Below, piece after piece: positions 1 through 8,477 of a DNA stretch of 64,000 nucleotides. Below the pieces are notes generated by a model. It was given only the letters and a program-made list of their open reading frames with translations, was not told the DNA's origin and made no database searches. A program made the translations under genes and the position numbers. Where the stretch lies: the NCBI GenBank assembly GCA_017541105.1, contig JAFXZS010000002.1, forward strand, positions 29,764-93,763. The letters run 5' to 3'. Numbering within the stretch: position 1 is the stretch's first letter; every line of letters starts with the position of its first letter. This stretch comes from Clostridia bacterium (GTDB lineage Bacteria > Bacillota > Clostridia > Christensenellales > Aristaeellaceae).

Positions 1-72
1 TATAATGAGAATCAGTGTATGGCCCGGAAAGCCGGAACGGAAGCCGGGGAAGACCTGCGGGGTGAGATCTCC

Positions 73-750
73 ATGCGATTAATTCTGAACGGCGGAGGAG
101 ACGGGAAGGCCGTTGAAACTGCCAGGCAACTGCTGAACAATGTGATTGATCACAGCAAAAAGATTCTGTATATTCCGTTTGCCTGGCCTGATCCGGCATA
201 TCACGGATGCCTGGAATTTATGACCGGGGAACTGTCGGACGTGGACAAGGCCGGAATTGACATGGTGAAAACGCCCGGGGAACTGATGAGCAGGGATTTT
301 TCCGATTATGCCGGCTTATACATCGGCGGCGGAAACACTTACAAACTGCTGAACGATCTGAAAACCAGCGGCGCTTTTGAGAAGATCAAAAAGTATCTGG
401 CCGAAGACGCAGGGGTGGTTTACGGCGGATCGGCGGGAGCCATTATCTTTGGCAGGGATCTTGATGCATGCAGCACGGATGACGTGAATGAAGCCGGCCT
501 GGCGGATCATACCGGGTTTAATCTGCTCAACGGGTATTCCCTGCTGTGTCATTATACAAACAGAGATCCTGAACGGACTGAGCTGAGCAGGCATTATCTG
601 CTGGAGCTGTCGAAGACAAAACCCGTATATGCCATTCCGGAAGAAGATACAATTTACGTGGAAGACAAAAAGATTGAGTTTGTCGGAAACAGGCCGTATT
701 ATGAATTTATCAGTGGAACCGTGATCCGGCGTGAGATCATCGGCGGATGA
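73..750 (+). CDS. Peptidase S51 family protein (dipeptidase E-like)
   Basis: Predicted cytoplasmic serine peptidase of family S51 (dipeptidase E/cyanophycinase group), 225 residues. The nucleophile motif GGSAGA is at residues 118-123 (Ser120), and a glycine-rich GGGNTYKLL stretch at 85-93 fits the family fold. No signal peptide or membrane segment is visible. The ATG at 73 was chosen because GGGGTGAG lies 6 bases upstream; an in-frame ATG at 19 has no ribosome binding site and would add 18 residues unlike the family. It lies 87 bp upstream of an esterase gene on the same strand. The substrate is unknown; S51 members cleave Asp-X dipeptides, cyanophycin or related bonds, so only family membership is claimed. 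Confidence 0.8.
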   Translation: MRLILNGGGDGKAVETARQLLNNVIDHSKKILYIPFAWPDPAYHGCLEFMTGELSDVDKAGIDMVKTPGELMSRDFSDYAGLYIGGGNTYKLLNDLKTSGAFEKIKKYLAEDAGVVYGGSAGAIIFGRDLDACSTDDVNEAGLADHTGFNLLNGYSLLCHYTNRDPERTELSRHYLLELSKTKPVYAIPEEDTIYVEDKKIEFVGNRPYYEFISGTVIRREIIGG

Positions 751-837
751 TCCGGGTCCGGGGTTCCCATGGCTGTTTCCGTATGGCGGAATGCCATGCG
801 TAAGCGGCAGCATCAGGTTTTCAGGGGGAAAGGATAT

Positions 838-2124
838 ATGGAAAAAAAGGAACCGGCAAGAACCTCCGGAGCATTCCGCGCGCCGGAAACGACCGACCAG
901 AGGAAGACCCTGCCGGAACTGATGCGGTTTACCGACGGAAGGCCGGTGGAAACCGCGGAGCAGTGGACAGAAAGGCGGAAGGAGATCCTTGCGCTTTTTG
1001 AAACCTGTATGTACGGAAAGATGCCGGACGCTTCGCGGGAGAAAGTCACTTACGCAATTGCTCCGGGCGGGACGGCACAGGCACGGGAACTGAAGATTAC
1101 CGTCTGCCTGGAGGAGAAAGAAACTTCCTTTACCGTCCGGGTGACACTGCCGGATGAACCGGTCTCGGGTATGCCCTGCTATATTGAATACTGCCCATTT
1201 TCCTGGTTCGGAAAACCGCTGGTTTCCCCTAATATGAAGATTGCCGCGGACAGGGGGTACGCCGCGATCCAGTATGATCCGGCTTCCGTGGCATCTGACA
1301 ATGATCTTCACCAGGGAGCCTATTTTACCCTGTATCCGTACAGCGGGGAACGGGACAGGCAGGACGGCGTCCTGCTGGCCTGGGCCTGGGGTGCCTGCAG
1401 GATCCTGGACGCGCTGGAAGCCGGCGCGGGACGGGAGCTGGGGATCGATCCGGAGCTGTGCATGGTGGCAGGCGTTTCCCGGTACGGGAAGAGCGCCGCG
1501 GTTGCCGGTGCCTATGACGAACGGTTCAGGGTGACCATTCCGTCATGCTCAGGCGCCGGAGGCATTGCCGTGTATCGCACGGACAACCACGGGAAGACGT
1601 ATGACCTTTCCTCCCTGGGCGGTCCGGAAGCCTGGGTGAACGAGTCTGTCAACGAACCGTTTGAGAATCTGACAGGCGGAGAAGGATACTGGTTCTGCCG
1701 GAACTTCAGACAGATGAAGCGCGCGGAGGACCTGCCGGTCGACCAGCACATGCTGTGCGCGCTGGCCGCCGGAAAGGGACGGCACCTGATTATCATCACC
1801 GGGATCACCTCGGAGGGCTGGAACAACACAGAAGGGCAGTGCCTCGCGTATATCGCGTCGCAGCCTGTGTGGGATCTGCTGGGTGAGGGAGACGGGAACA
1901 ACATGATCATTCATCTGGACGGGCACGCCATTCTGCCTTCGGATCTGGCGACCGTCCTGGATTACTGCGACGTCTATCTGCTCGGAAAAGGAAGGGACGC
2001 GGTTTCCGGCAGCCTGTCCGGAATGAAAGGCAGCCTTTTCCTGGAGGACAACCGGGACAGGCTGGACCCGATGTTCGATCAGTTTGAGGCGGAAATCCGT
2101 TCCGTCCTGTCCCGGAAACGGTAA
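838..2124 (+). CDS. CE15-like glucuronoyl esterase (alpha/beta hydrolase)
   Basis: 428-residue alpha/beta hydrolase resembling carbohydrate esterase family 15, whose members hydrolyse glucuronoyl esters between lignin and xylan. The nucleophile motif GVSRYGKSA (Ser214) matches the family pattern G-C-S-R-x-G-K except that Cys is Val. An ERFRVTIPSCSGAGG segment follows, as in the family, and HLDGH near residue 370 could supply the catalytic His. No signal peptide is visible, so it probably acts on imported oligosaccharides, unlike secreted CE15 enzymes. The ATG at 838 has AGGGGGAAAGG just upstream; the earlier in-frame ATG at 769 does not. GH43 and GH31 genes elsewhere in the window fit a hemicellulose-using lifestyle. 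Confidence 0.72.
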   Translation: MEKKEPARTSGAFRAPETTDQRKTLPELMRFTDGRPVETAEQWTERRKEILALFETCMYGKMPDASREKVTYAIAPGGTAQARELKITVCLEEKETSFTVRVTLPDEPVSGMPCYIEYCPFSWFGKPLVSPNMKIAADRGYAAIQYDPASVASDNDLHQGAYFTLYPYSGERDRQDGVLLAWAWGACRILDALEAGAGRELGIDPELCMVAGVSRYGKSAAVAGAYDERFRVTIPSCSGAGGIAVYRTDNHGKTYDLSSLGGPEAWVNESVNEPFENLTGGEGYWFCRNFRQMKRAEDLPVDQHMLCALAAGKGRHLIIITGITSEGWNNTEGQCLAYIASQPVWDLLGEGDGNNMIIHLDGHAILPSDLATVLDYCDVYLLGKGRDAVSGSLSGMKGSLFLEDNRDRLDPMFDQFEAEIRSVLSRKR

Positions 2125-2250
2125 ATCAATGCTCCGGGGTTTCACGCTACGGGGCCCGGGCACGGGATCCGGGGGAACCATGGCGGAAAGGGACAGGGCT
2201 TTCATCTTTATCGGAACCGGAAGAAAGGATATCAGAACGGAGGTGCTCTT

Positions 2251-2898
2251 ATGAACAGAGATATTGACAAGCACCGGATCGAGGCATTGTATGAAACACG
2301 TTTTCTGAAATGCTATGACCTGCGGTATGCGGAGGGGAAACATTATTATGAGGCTTCCCGGAGGGAACAAAACGACCTTGTGGCAGCAAAGACAGACACC
2401 GAATTCCGGGAAATGCTGCCCGACGCCGTTACGATCGCGGTCGTCCTGCACCTGCCCGGGAATGAGACAAGGCTGCTGATGTCCTATGAATACCGCTATC
2501 CCGTCGGTCAGTTTTTGCTCAGTCCGGTAGCGGGACTGCTGGACCCGAAGGATAAACAGAGCGACAATCCGCTGGTGAATGTCGCGGTGCGGGAAATCCG
2601 GGAAGAAACCGGCCTGACGGTGAAGGAAAGCGACCGGATCCGTGTCCTGAACCCCTGCGCTTTCTCCACTCCCGGCATGACGGATGAGAGCAATGCTTTC
2701 CTGTGCGCGGAGATTACCCTGGACAGCCTGGAAGACCTGAACCAGGATGGCGCGGAGGGGTCGGAACTGTTTGACGGGTTTGAGCTGCTGGACCGGGAAC
2801 ACGCGCAGCAGATTTACCGGACCGGCCGGGATGACCACGGGAATTTCTATTCCCTTGCGGCCTGGATGGTACTCGGCATTTTCCTTTCGATGTTCTGA
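2251..2898 (+). CDS. Nudix hydrolase (ADP-ribose pyrophosphatase-like)
   Basis: 215-residue Nudix hydrolase, expected to cleave a nucleoside diphosphate linked to another moiety, most like ADP-sugar pyrophosphatases. The Nudix box is recognisable: G95 and the core REIREETGL at 114-122, with the metal-binding glutamates intact. The spacing between the first Gly and REI is longer than the strict consensus because of a DPKDKQSDN insertion. SD sequence AACGGAGG lies upstream of the ATG. The gene converges on the MocR-like regulator gene at 2923 with 24 bp between stop codons. The true substrate cannot be read from sequence. Confidence 0.82.
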   Translation: MNRDIDKHRIEALYETRFLKCYDLRYAEGKHYYEASRREQNDLVAAKTDTEFREMLPDAVTIAVVLHLPGNETRLLMSYEYRYPVGQFLLSPVAGLLDPKDKQSDNPLVNVAVREIREETGLTVKESDRIRVLNPCAFSTPGMTDESNAFLCAEITLDSLEDLNQDGAEGSELFDGFELLDREHAQQIYRTGRDDHGNFYSLAAWMVLGIFLSMF

Positions 2899-2922
2899 CC
2901 GGAACCGGACCGGATGCCCGGA

Positions 2923-3972
2923 TTATCCTTTTACAGCCCGCATCTTTCTGCGCACTCTGCGAAGATGGCGTACAAACTCCCCTGAACGCAGCAGTTCTGT
3001 CAGGAGCAGCTGTTCCGTAACGGGGACAGAGCAGGAAAAAAAGCCGGCTTTTTCCTGGTACACGGGAAGCAGTGAAGGCGGAAGCACCATATAGCCGACC
3101 CGGAGGGCCGGCGACACAGTCCGTGTAAATGTGTTGATATGTATGACTCTTTCCGGAGACAGGGAATATAATGTTTCTTCCGCTTTTGATGAAGCGGACA
3201 ATTCGGAATCAAAATCATCCTCCACCAGATATCCGTTTCGCTGATCGGCCCATGAGATGTATTCACGGCGTTTTGAGGCTCCCGCGGTAACGCCTGTCGG
3301 CCAGCTGTGGAAAGGGGTCACATGAAGGATGGACGCATCCGTGGCGGACAGCGCATCGCTGCTTATGCCATCTGCATTCATGGACAGCATGCGGCACGCG
3401 GCGCCCAGGCTGTCGTAGACGAGCCGGATTGCCTCATAGGACGGAGATTCAAGGGCATAGGGGAAATCCGTGCCCAGAATACGGACGATCATGCTGTACA
3501 GATACTCCGCTCCCGAGCCGATAATAATCTGGGAAGGGGAAACAGGCATGCCGCGCTGGGATACGAGATATGCCGCCAGCGCTTCCCGGAGCTCGATGCA
3601 GCCTTTGTTGGGTGATTTTTCCATGATTTTTTCCCCCCAGACGGTCAGGACACTGCGCATTGCCCGGGAATAAGTGCCGAACGGAAGGATACTCCGGATT
3701 TCTTCTTTGGGGGAAGGATCCGGGATGTCGGGAATGGAAGGCAGCGCAATATTACCGCTTTCATGATATGCCACAAAGAAGCCGCTGCGCTCCCGGGCAT
3801 TCAGCCAGCCTTCATCACAAAGGATCTCGTAAGCATGCTGCACGGTGATAAGGGAAAGACCTGATTCATGCGCTGTGGCACGTTTGGAAGGAAAGCGTTC
3901 CCCATAGGAATACACACCGGAAAGGATCTGGTTTTTCAAGTCCCGATACAGTTTCAGATAAGCTGCTTCCAT
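2923..3972 (-). CDS. MocR/PdxR-type regulator, truncated, PLP lysine replaced
   Basis: 349-residue protein with a GntR-type winged helix (about residues 8-70) fused to part of a fold-type-I aminotransferase domain, the MocR architecture. It is divergent from a YggS homolog and a B6 kinase, so a PdxR-like role in vitamin B6 salvage is the natural inference. Two features are odd. In the motif that normally reads S/T-F-S-K-T-x-x-P, the PLP-binding Lys is Arg284 (TFTRTVSP, codon CGG), and the tyrosine of the usual DDYD motif is Phe (DDFD). The protein also stops right after RRVRRKM, where MocR proteins usually continue for about 100 residues; the convergent Nudix gene begins 24 bp beyond. It may sense B6 non-covalently or have lost sensing. 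Confidence 0.8.
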   Translation of the reverse strand: MEAAYLKLYRDLKNQILSGVYSYGERFPSKRATAHESGLSLITVQHAYEILCDEGWLNARERSGFFVAYHESGNIALPSIPDIPDPSPKEEIRSILPFGTYSRAMRSVLTVWGEKIMEKSPNKGCIELREALAAYLVSQRGMPVSPSQIIIGSGAEYLYSMIVRILGTDFPYALESPSYEAIRLVYDSLGAACRMLSMNADGISSDALSATDASILHVTPFHSWPTGVTAGASKRREYISWADQRNGYLVEDDFDSELSASSKAEETLYSLSPERVIHINTFTRTVSPALRVGYMVLPPSLLPVYQEKAGFFSCSVPVTEQLLLTELLRSGEFVRHLRRVRRKMRAVKG

Positions 3973-4116
3973 CTCATCAATGCCTCTCTTCCGGAATGGG
4001 ATAAGTCCAACTGGTTATATCCATTTTTCACAATCTGGTCATTTCGCAATGATCACATTTGGATTATACTCCCTTCCTGAAAGCGGTGTAAAGTACCCTG
4101 TAAGAGGAAGTGATGG
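3973..4116. promoter_or_regulatory. Divergent control region between MocR-like and yggS genes
   Basis: 144-bp divergent intergenic region. On the + strand a -10-like TATACT at 4065-4070 has no good -35 (TTTCGC at the 17-bp position), which would suit activator dependence. Two related elements, GGTTATATCC (4013-4022) and GGATTATACTCC (4061-4072), could be the paired sites that MocR regulators bind. This is inference from position and similarity only; no footprint evidence exists here. Confidence 0.35.
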
Positions 4117-4875
4117 ATGTTCATGAGCGATGAGAGGAATTCCGGAACCGGTATTGCGGACCGCCTTTCGTATGTCCGCGGCAGAATCAGGGCCGCCTGC
4201 GAAAGATCCGGACGCCGTCCGGAAGATGTGACACTGATTGCGGTCAGCAAGACAAAACCCATGTCCGATATTCTGGAAGCATGGAAAGCGGGCGCAACCC
4301 ACTTTGGGGAAAACTATGTCCAGGAATTGATGCAGAAAGAAGAGGCGTTTGAGAACACCGGAGCAGCGGAGCCGATCCGATGGCATATGATCGGACACCT
4401 GCAGAAAAACAAGGTGAAATATCTGATCGGACATACGGCGCTGATTCATTCGGTGGATTCCATACCGCTTGCGGAACAGATTGAGAAGGAAGCAGCGAAA
4501 AGAGACCAGGCGGTCCGGATCCTTCTGGAAGTAAACGCTGCCCGGGAAGAGAGCAAGTGGGGATTTGATCCGTCTGCTGTATTTCAGGCAGCCCGGGAAA
4601 TCTCGGCGTTCCCGCACGTCAGAGTTCTCGGCCTGATGACATCAGCTCCCTATACGGAGGAACCGGAAACGAACCGGATTTATTTCCGCGGGCTGCATGA
4701 ATGTGCCCAACGCCTGGCTTCAGAAAAACTGCTTTCGGTATCGGAACCGGATTTCCGCGTGCCGGTCCTTTCCATGGGCATGACCGGCGACTATGAAGTG
4801 GCTGTTGAGGAAGGGGCCACCATGGTGCGCGTGGGCACGGGGATTTTCGGAGAACGCCATTTACAAACAGTTTAG
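4117..4875 (+). CDS. yggS: YggS/PLPBP family PLP homeostasis protein
   Basis: 252-residue single-domain TIM-barrel protein of the YggS/YlmE/PLPBP family, which binds pyridoxal phosphate and buffers cellular PLP but has no established catalytic activity. The PLP lysine sits in IAVSKTKP (Lys45), and HMIGHLQKNK and the C-terminal SMGMTGDYEVAV, which contact the PLP phosphate, are well conserved. In many Bacillota this gene sits beside division genes; here it is paired with a B6 kinase 13 bp downstream and a MocR-type regulator upstream, forming a compact B6 locus. The ATG at 4117 is preceded by AGAGGAAG at good spacing; ATG 4123 is an alternative. Confidence 0.93.
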   Translation: MFMSDERNSGTGIADRLSYVRGRIRAACERSGRRPEDVTLIAVSKTKPMSDILEAWKAGATHFGENYVQELMQKEEAFENTGAAEPIRWHMIGHLQKNKVKYLIGHTALIHSVDSIPLAEQIEKEAAKRDQAVRILLEVNAAREESKWGFDPSAVFQAAREISAFPHVRVLGLMTSAPYTEEPETNRIYFRGLHECAQRLASEKLLSVSEPDFRVPVLSMGMTGDYEVAVEEGATMVRVGTGIFGERHLQTV

Positions 4876-4888
4876 GAGGAAAAGAAAC

Positions 4889-5731
4889 ATGAAAAGAATA
4901 CTGACAATCCAGGATATATCCTGCTTCGGGAAATGCTCCCTGACAGTCGCTCTGCCGCTGTTGTCAGCCATGGGAATTGAAACCGTGATTCTGCCTACGG
5001 CGGTACTCAGCACGCACACGCTGTTTAAAGGCTTCACATGCAAGGATCTTTCGGATCAGCTGACGCCTATCACCAATCACTGGAAGCAGGAAGGGATTAC
5101 CTTCGACGCGATCTATACCGGGTATCTGGGCACTGAAGAGGAGATTGACACGGTCATCAGCATCATCAAGACCTTCAGGAACGAACATACCCTTGTTTTT
5201 GTGGATCCGGCCATGGGAGACAACGGAAAGCTGTATCCGGCGTTTGATGAGCATTACGCAAAAAAGAATGCCGATCTCTGCGCTGTCGCGGATCTGGCTG
5301 ATCCGAATCTCACGGAGGCCAGTTTTCTGACCGGACTGCCTTATCGTGAAACGTATACCGAAGCATATATCAGGGAAATGCTGCTGGCCCTGGCGAACCT
5401 CGGGACGAAAACGCCGATTCTGACGGGCGTCTCTCTCAAGGAAGGGAAAACCGGCGCGATGGGGTATGACACGGAGACGAAAGAATTCTTCAGCTATCAG
5501 AACGACAGGATTCCGGCAGCGTATCACGGTACCGGGGATATCTTCTCGAGCGTTCTTGCAGGCGCTTTCGTGCTGGGCATTGACAGGACGAATGCGCTGA
5601 AGGTCGCCGCGGATTATACGGCGCAGACGATTGACGAGACCCTGAAAAATCCGGACAATCCCTGGTATGGGGTAGACTTTGAGGCAACAATCCCGGCGCT
5701 TGTATCTTCATTGAACGAATTGAGGCAATAA
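4889..5731 (+). CDS. Pyridoxal/pyridoxamine kinase
   Basis: 280-residue ribokinase-fold kinase that phosphorylates B6 vitamers for PLP salvage. MKRILTIQDISCFGKCSLT at the N-terminus and the anion-hole/catalytic segment GTGDIFSS near residue 210 are typical of the pyridoxamine kinase group. The ATG at 4889 follows TTTAGGAGGA at 8-base spacing; an in-frame ATG at 4793 would overlap yggS by 80 bases and has no ribosome binding site. Coupling to yggS (13-bp gap) indicates one transcript, probably controlled by the divergent MocR-like regulator. A thiamine-pathway HMP kinase is less likely given the neighbours. Confidence 0.9.
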   Translation: MKRILTIQDISCFGKCSLTVALPLLSAMGIETVILPTAVLSTHTLFKGFTCKDLSDQLTPITNHWKQEGITFDAIYTGYLGTEEEIDTVISIIKTFRNEHTLVFVDPAMGDNGKLYPAFDEHYAKKNADLCAVADLADPNLTEASFLTGLPYRETYTEAYIREMLLALANLGTKTPILTGVSLKEGKTGAMGYDTETKEFFSYQNDRIPAAYHGTGDIFSSVLAGAFVLGIDRTNALKVAADYTAQTIDETLKNPDNPWYGVDFEATIPALVSSLNELRQ

Positions 5732-5742
5732 TCCCGGACGGT

Positions 5743-5772
5743 TTCCCCGAAAAGGATCCGTTTTTCGGGGAA
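5743..5772 (+). terminator. Hairpin after the B6 kinase gene
   Basis: A perfect 11-bp inverted repeat (TTCCCCGAAAA / TTTTCGGGGAA) with an 8-base loop begins 12 bases after the kinase stop codon. There is no T tract after it, so it may be an RNA 3'-end or processing hairpin and not a classical terminator. Confidence 0.5.
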
Positions 5773-5841
5773 CATCCCGATGGGTTTGAACAGAAGGCAG
5801 ACCGGACAGGATCCGCCGACCGGCAGGGGAAGGATCAATAT

Positions 5842-6720
5842 ATGCATTTTGTGGACGCAAAGGGAATCCTGACCGGCGGGAAAAACCATTACGGGATGAA
5901 CATTTACCGCGGATGTTCCCACGGCTGCATTTACTGTGACAGCCGAAGCAGGTGCTATCAGTTTACCCACGCGTTTGAGGATATCGAGGTGAAACAGAAC
6001 GCGCCGGAGCTGCTGGAGCAGGCGCTGAAGGCCAAAAGGCAGAAGGGAATGATCGGTACCGGCTCCATGTCGGATCCGTATATGCACTGCGAGGAAAAAC
6101 TCGGCCTGACCCGGAAATGCCTGGAGATTATCTGCAAATACGGATTCGGCGCGGCAGTGCAGACAAAATCCGACCGGATTATGCGGGACATCGATCTGCT
6201 GGACGAGATCAACCGGAAGACAAAATGCGTCGTCCAGATGACGCTGACGACATTTGACAGCCGGCTGTGCAGGATCATTGAACCGAATGTGTGCGATACC
6301 CAGAGGCGGATTGAAGTCCTGGAAAAGATGCGGGACCGGGGGATTCCCACAGTTGTCTGGCTCACGCCGATCCTGCCGTTTATCAACGACACGCGGGAAA
6401 ACATACAGGCGATTCTTGAAGCCTGCGCGCAGGCGAAGGTCAGGGGGATCATTTGCTTTGACATGGGACTGACGCTCCGGGAAGGAGACCGGGAATACTA
6501 TTACGCAGCACTGGACAGGCATTTTCCCGGACTGAAGGAACGATATATCAGGACATACGGCAATGCCTATGAAGTTCCCAGCCCGCACAGGGAACTGCTG
6601 ACGGATTTGTTCCGGACATTCTGCCGGGAGCATGAAATCCTGTACAGACCGGAGGAGTGCTTCGATTATATGCACCATCTTCCGGAAAAGTATCGGCAGA
6701 TGACCTTTCTGGACGGATAA
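5842..6720 (+). CDS. SPL-family radical SAM protein
   Basis: 292-residue radical SAM protein with the iron-sulfur motif CSHGCIYC (CxxxCxxC) near residue 30, preceded by NIYRGCSHG. This arrangement is typical of the spore-photoproduct-lyase-related group of uncharacterised radical SAM proteins (COG1533). A QTKSDRI segment and an IPTVVWLTPILPFIND segment continue the TIM-barrel core. The ATG has AGGGGAAGGATC upstream. No SPASM or B12 domain is visible. The reaction is unknown; the real spore photoproduct lyase is longer and carries different motifs, so that function is not claimed. Confidence 0.83.
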   Translation: MHFVDAKGILTGGKNHYGMNIYRGCSHGCIYCDSRSRCYQFTHAFEDIEVKQNAPELLEQALKAKRQKGMIGTGSMSDPYMHCEEKLGLTRKCLEIICKYGFGAAVQTKSDRIMRDIDLLDEINRKTKCVVQMTLTTFDSRLCRIIEPNVCDTQRRIEVLEKMRDRGIPTVVWLTPILPFINDTRENIQAILEACAQAKVRGIICFDMGLTLREGDREYYYAALDRHFPGLKERYIRTYGNAYEVPSPHRELLTDLFRTFCREHEILYRPEECFDYMHHLPEKYRQMTFLDG

Positions 6721-6782
6721 CAACACGGATTCGGGACGGAACGGAGTATTTCGGCGAAAAATATACAGGAGCAGGCAGTGAA

Positions 6783-7550
6783 ATGAAAGAATACAGCAAG
6801 CAGAACAAGAAAGCATGGGAATACGACGCATATGCATTCTGGATAAGGACTTCAGGCACTCCTGCCGAACGCGCCGAAAGGGATATGGAAAATCCGGAAC
6901 GGATGTTGAGGCGCTATGCGGGATACTTTGATCAGTATCAGGGTATTAAGGTCGCGAATATCTGCGGATCCTGCGGGAAAAAGGCTGTTCCGCTGGCTCT
7001 GCTGGGCGCCGACGTGACCGTGTTCGACATCTCTGAAGCGAACAGGAAGTATGCCATGGAAGTGGCGGAGGCGGCCCATGTCAGGATCGGCTATGAAGTA
7101 TGCGATATTCTGGAGATCGACAGAGAAAAATACGGGAATACCTTTGATGTCGTATTCATGGAAGGAGGAATCCTGCACTATTTCCATGATCCCGACGAGT
7201 TTATGCGGATGATGAATTCCCTGCTGAAGGCGGGCGGGAAAATGATTTGCAGCGATTTTCATCCTTTTACGAAGATTAAGGATATCCTGAAGTTTGAGAC
7301 ACCTTCCATGAGCTATTTTTCCACGGAGGTCTTCGAAGGCGAGATGGCGCATGCCCGTTTCTATGATGAAAAGATCCGCAGCCGGATGCCGAAGTGCAGT
7401 TACAGGAAATACACAATCAGCGAGATTATCAACGCGATCATCCGGAACGGTTTTTGTCTGAAGCAGTTTGACGAACATCCGTCATGGGAAGACGACAGGC
7501 TTCCGGGAGAGTTTACGGCTGTCGCAATCAAACAACAGAGCGTGGAATGA
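6783..7550 (+). CDS. Class I SAM-dependent methyltransferase
   Basis: 255-residue methyltransferase with a Rossmann core. Motif I is NICGSCGKKAVPLA, the acidic motif II segment is VTVFDIS, and a downstream FDVVFMEGG matches motif IV. The glycine-rich loop is slightly atypical (CGSCGKK in place of GxGxG). The ATG at 6783 was chosen because it begins a complete domain with GGAGCAGGCAG upstream; earlier in-frame starts overlap the radical SAM gene. A small-molecule substrate is likely, but nothing in the sequence identifies it. Confidence 0.78.
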   Translation: MKEYSKQNKKAWEYDAYAFWIRTSGTPAERAERDMENPERMLRRYAGYFDQYQGIKVANICGSCGKKAVPLALLGADVTVFDISEANRKYAMEVAEAAHVRIGYEVCDILEIDREKYGNTFDVVFMEGGILHYFHDPDEFMRMMNSLLKAGGKMICSDFHPFTKIKDILKFETPSMSYFSTEVFEGEMAHARFYDEKIRSRMPKCSYRKYTISEIINAIIRNGFCLKQFDEHPSWEDDRLPGEFTAVAIKQQSVE

Positions 7551-7629
7551 CGGGAACTCCATGCGCCTACGGGAAACCGGAAAACCATGAGGCTTCGGGT
7601 CCGGGCAGGAAAGGGGAAGAACGACAGAG

Positions 7630-8463
7630 ATGGGAAGCATTCTGACGAAGGACGGAATTCATCTGCATTATGATGAATACGGTTCGGGCAATCGGATCAT
7701 TCTTTCTGCCCAGGCCGGGTTTTATCCCTCCGGACTGCAGCAGAGGCTGGCAGGGCAGGGATACCATGTTTACTGCATGACACTCCGGGGCTTTGCGCCG
7801 TCTTCCTATGTGGCGGAGGACTATGGGGATGGCTGGTATGATGTTTTCGCAGATGATGTGATCTGCCTTGCCGATACACTGGGGATCGGCACGTTTTTCT
7901 ATCTCGGCGCATCCCACGGCGCCGGGGTGGGCTGGCATCTGGTGCTTCGGCATTCGGAACGGATCCGGGCATTTGCCGCCGTGGTGCCGGGACCCCACAG
8001 CCTGGCGAAAGGGACCATGTCCTACCGGCAGATGCTGATGCAGGGCATTATCTCCGAAGCGCCGCCTTTTGATCCGCCGATCGACGACGATCCGGACAGG
8101 GAAGCGCGCCGCCTGAAGCGGCAGCAGTGGCTGAACGGCCTTCCGGAAGCGGATCCCCGGGAGAAGGCGATCGATTACGGGAGACCGCTGATGCGCTGCG
8201 AAACAGAAGAAAACCTGTGCGAAGCATTGGCATCCGTTCGGACGCCGACACTGATTCTGGGCGGAACGGAGGATCCGATCAGCACGCCGGAGCTGATGAT
8301 GCGGACGGCCCGCTGCCTGCCGCACTGCAAGCTGGTGATGTATTCCAACTGCGGGCACAATATTGATACGGATCTGACGGAAGAGCTGGCCCAGGAGACA
8401 GACCGCTTTCTGGCACAGGCGGAAGCAAACGGAAAATGGTACGCGCCTGTCACAGATGGCTGA
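7630..8463 (+). CDS. Alpha/beta hydrolase
   Basis: 277-residue alpha/beta hydrolase. The nucleophile elbow is GASHGAG, the likely acid lies near GGTEDPIS, and the catalytic His is in NCGHNID close to the C-terminus, in the right order for a complete triad. No signal peptide is present. The ATG follows GGAAAGGGGAAGAA at a slightly long spacing. It converges on the MATE transporter gene with a 14-bp gap. The cap-domain sequence does not resemble a characterised esterase, haloalkane dehalogenase or epoxide hydrolase clearly enough to choose one. Confidence 0.8.
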   Translation: MGSILTKDGIHLHYDEYGSGNRIILSAQAGFYPSGLQQRLAGQGYHVYCMTLRGFAPSSYVAEDYGDGWYDVFADDVICLADTLGIGTFFYLGASHGAGVGWHLVLRHSERIRAFAAVVPGPHSLAKGTMSYRQMLMQGIISEAPPFDPPIDDDPDREARRLKRQQWLNGLPEADPREKAIDYGRPLMRCETEENLCEALASVRTPTLILGGTEDPISTPELMMRTARCLPHCKLVMYSNCGHNIDTDLTEELAQETDRFLAQAEANGKWYAPVTDG

Positions 8464-8477
8464 CTGGTATTCCCGTT

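Noticed and set aside
1-6. TATAAT at the very start of the window
   Set aside because: Could be a -10 box for the S51 peptidase gene, but the -35 region lies outside the window, so it cannot be supported.
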